Positions 5,464 through 5,653 of a stretch of DNA of 5,653 nucleotides are shown here, piece by piece. Position 1 is the first letter of the stretch, and each line of letters opens with the position of its first letter. Both the position numbers and the translations under genes were made by a program. The notes under the pieces are model-generated. The model had not been told where the DNA came from. It saw only the letters and a program-made list of their open reading frames with translations, and made no database searches. The stretch spans positions 1 through 5,653 of the forward strand of contig DYIH01000116.1 of the NCBI GenBank assembly GCA_020723785.1, given 5' to 3'. Origin of the DNA: Thermaerobacter marianensis. GTDB lineage: Bacteria; Bacillota; Sulfobacillia; DYIH01.

Positions 5464-5653
5464 CTACGGCTCGACGATGAGCGTTCCCTTCATGCCGCGC
5501 TCCTCGTGGTCGCTGAGGTTGCAGATGACTTCGTACTCGCCCGGCGCCAGCTTTAAGGTCTCCTCCCGCTTCTTCTTGGCGCCCACCTTCGGCCCCGGGT
5601 AGACGATCTTGCCGCTCTTGTCCAGGATCCGGTAGTTGTGGGCGTGGGTCGAG
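5464..5653 (-). CDS. Type-1 copper cupredoxin (plastocyanin-like), C-terminal 62 residues
   Basis: The gene enters from the right edge, so its start, signal and anchor are not visible. The 62 visible codons end at TAG (5466..5464). They show the full type-1 (blue) copper ligand set: His5 in the pair HN (STHAHNYRI), then Cys44, His49 and Met54 in CNLSDHEERGMKG, followed by the usual final strand GTLIVEP. APGEYEV (36-42) is the typical turn-strand before the copper cysteine. A lysine-rich insertion (KKKREE, 26-31) lies between the two ligand regions. Blue copper proteins shuttle single electrons outside the membrane. It is the first gene seen in the run, 27 nt before the CuA gene, so a role as electron carrier to the CuA protein or NosZ is likely. 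It could instead be a copper carrier, but the complete Cys/His/His/Met set favours electron transfer. Confidence 0.85.
   Translation of the reverse strand, partial: STHAHNYRILDKSGKIVYPGPKVGAKKKREETLKLAPGEYEVICNLSDHEERGMKGTLIVEP

Noticed and set aside
1..5653. CRISPR array, tRNA, rRNA or insertion sequence
   Set aside because: No regularly spaced repeats, no tRNA-like clover-leaf sequence, and no transposase or terminal inverted repeats were seen; the window is nearly all coding.

Overview
The window is a single, tightly packed run of genes on the minus strand (transcribed from right to left), and it reads as the core of a nitrous-oxide-reductase (nos) cluster. In transcription order it holds: the C-terminal end of a type-1-copper cupredoxin (cut by the right edge), a membrane-anchored CuA (cytochrome-oxidase-subunit-II-like) protein with an extra multi-spanning N-terminal domain, nosZ, a NosB-like four-helix membrane protein, a CcdA/DsbD-type thiol-disulfide membrane protein with an added extracytoplasmic domain, and the first 66 codons of a lipoprotein (cut by the left edge). 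Gaps between genes are 27, 29, 99, -4 and 39 nt, so co-transcription is likely. No promoter is visible in the window; transcription probably starts beyond the right edge.

Organism: the DNA is strongly GC-rich. The genes use TTG and GTG starts and long Shine-Dalgarno sequences (AAGGGGGTGA, AAGGAGG, AGGAGG). NosZ has no twin-arginine signal, and the exported copper proteins appear membrane-anchored or are lipoproteins. This suggests a high-GC member of the Bacillota (Symbiobacterium/Thermaerobacter/Limnochordia-like) or a similar monoderm lineage. It is an inference from style, not a taxonomic identification.

How the genes work together: NosZ reduces N2O to N2 outside the cytoplasmic membrane. 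It keeps all seven expected CuZ histidines and all expected CuA ligands, so it should be active. The two genes before it encode a blue-copper-type cupredoxin and a CuA protein, and no c-type haem motif (CXXCH) occurs in any of the six genes. The visible part of the electron route is therefore copper-only: cupredoxin and/or anchored CuA protein to NosZ CuA to CuZ. The NosB-like protein belongs with clade II (Sec-type) nos clusters. The CcdA-like protein probably carries reducing equivalents outward to keep copper-binding cysteines reduced during metal-centre assembly.

Most unusual points: the CuA protein looks like a fusion of two formerly separate genes (a full ribosome-binding site and ATG remain inside it, with a stop codon just before in another frame). 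NosZ has two extra cysteines placed so that they could form a disulfide, next to a thiol-disulfide exchange gene. The CcdA-like protein has an extracytoplasmic domain I do not recognise. A 58-nt extended stem-loop separates nosZ from the downstream assembly genes. The long open frames on the plus strand are antisense shadows caused by high GC.
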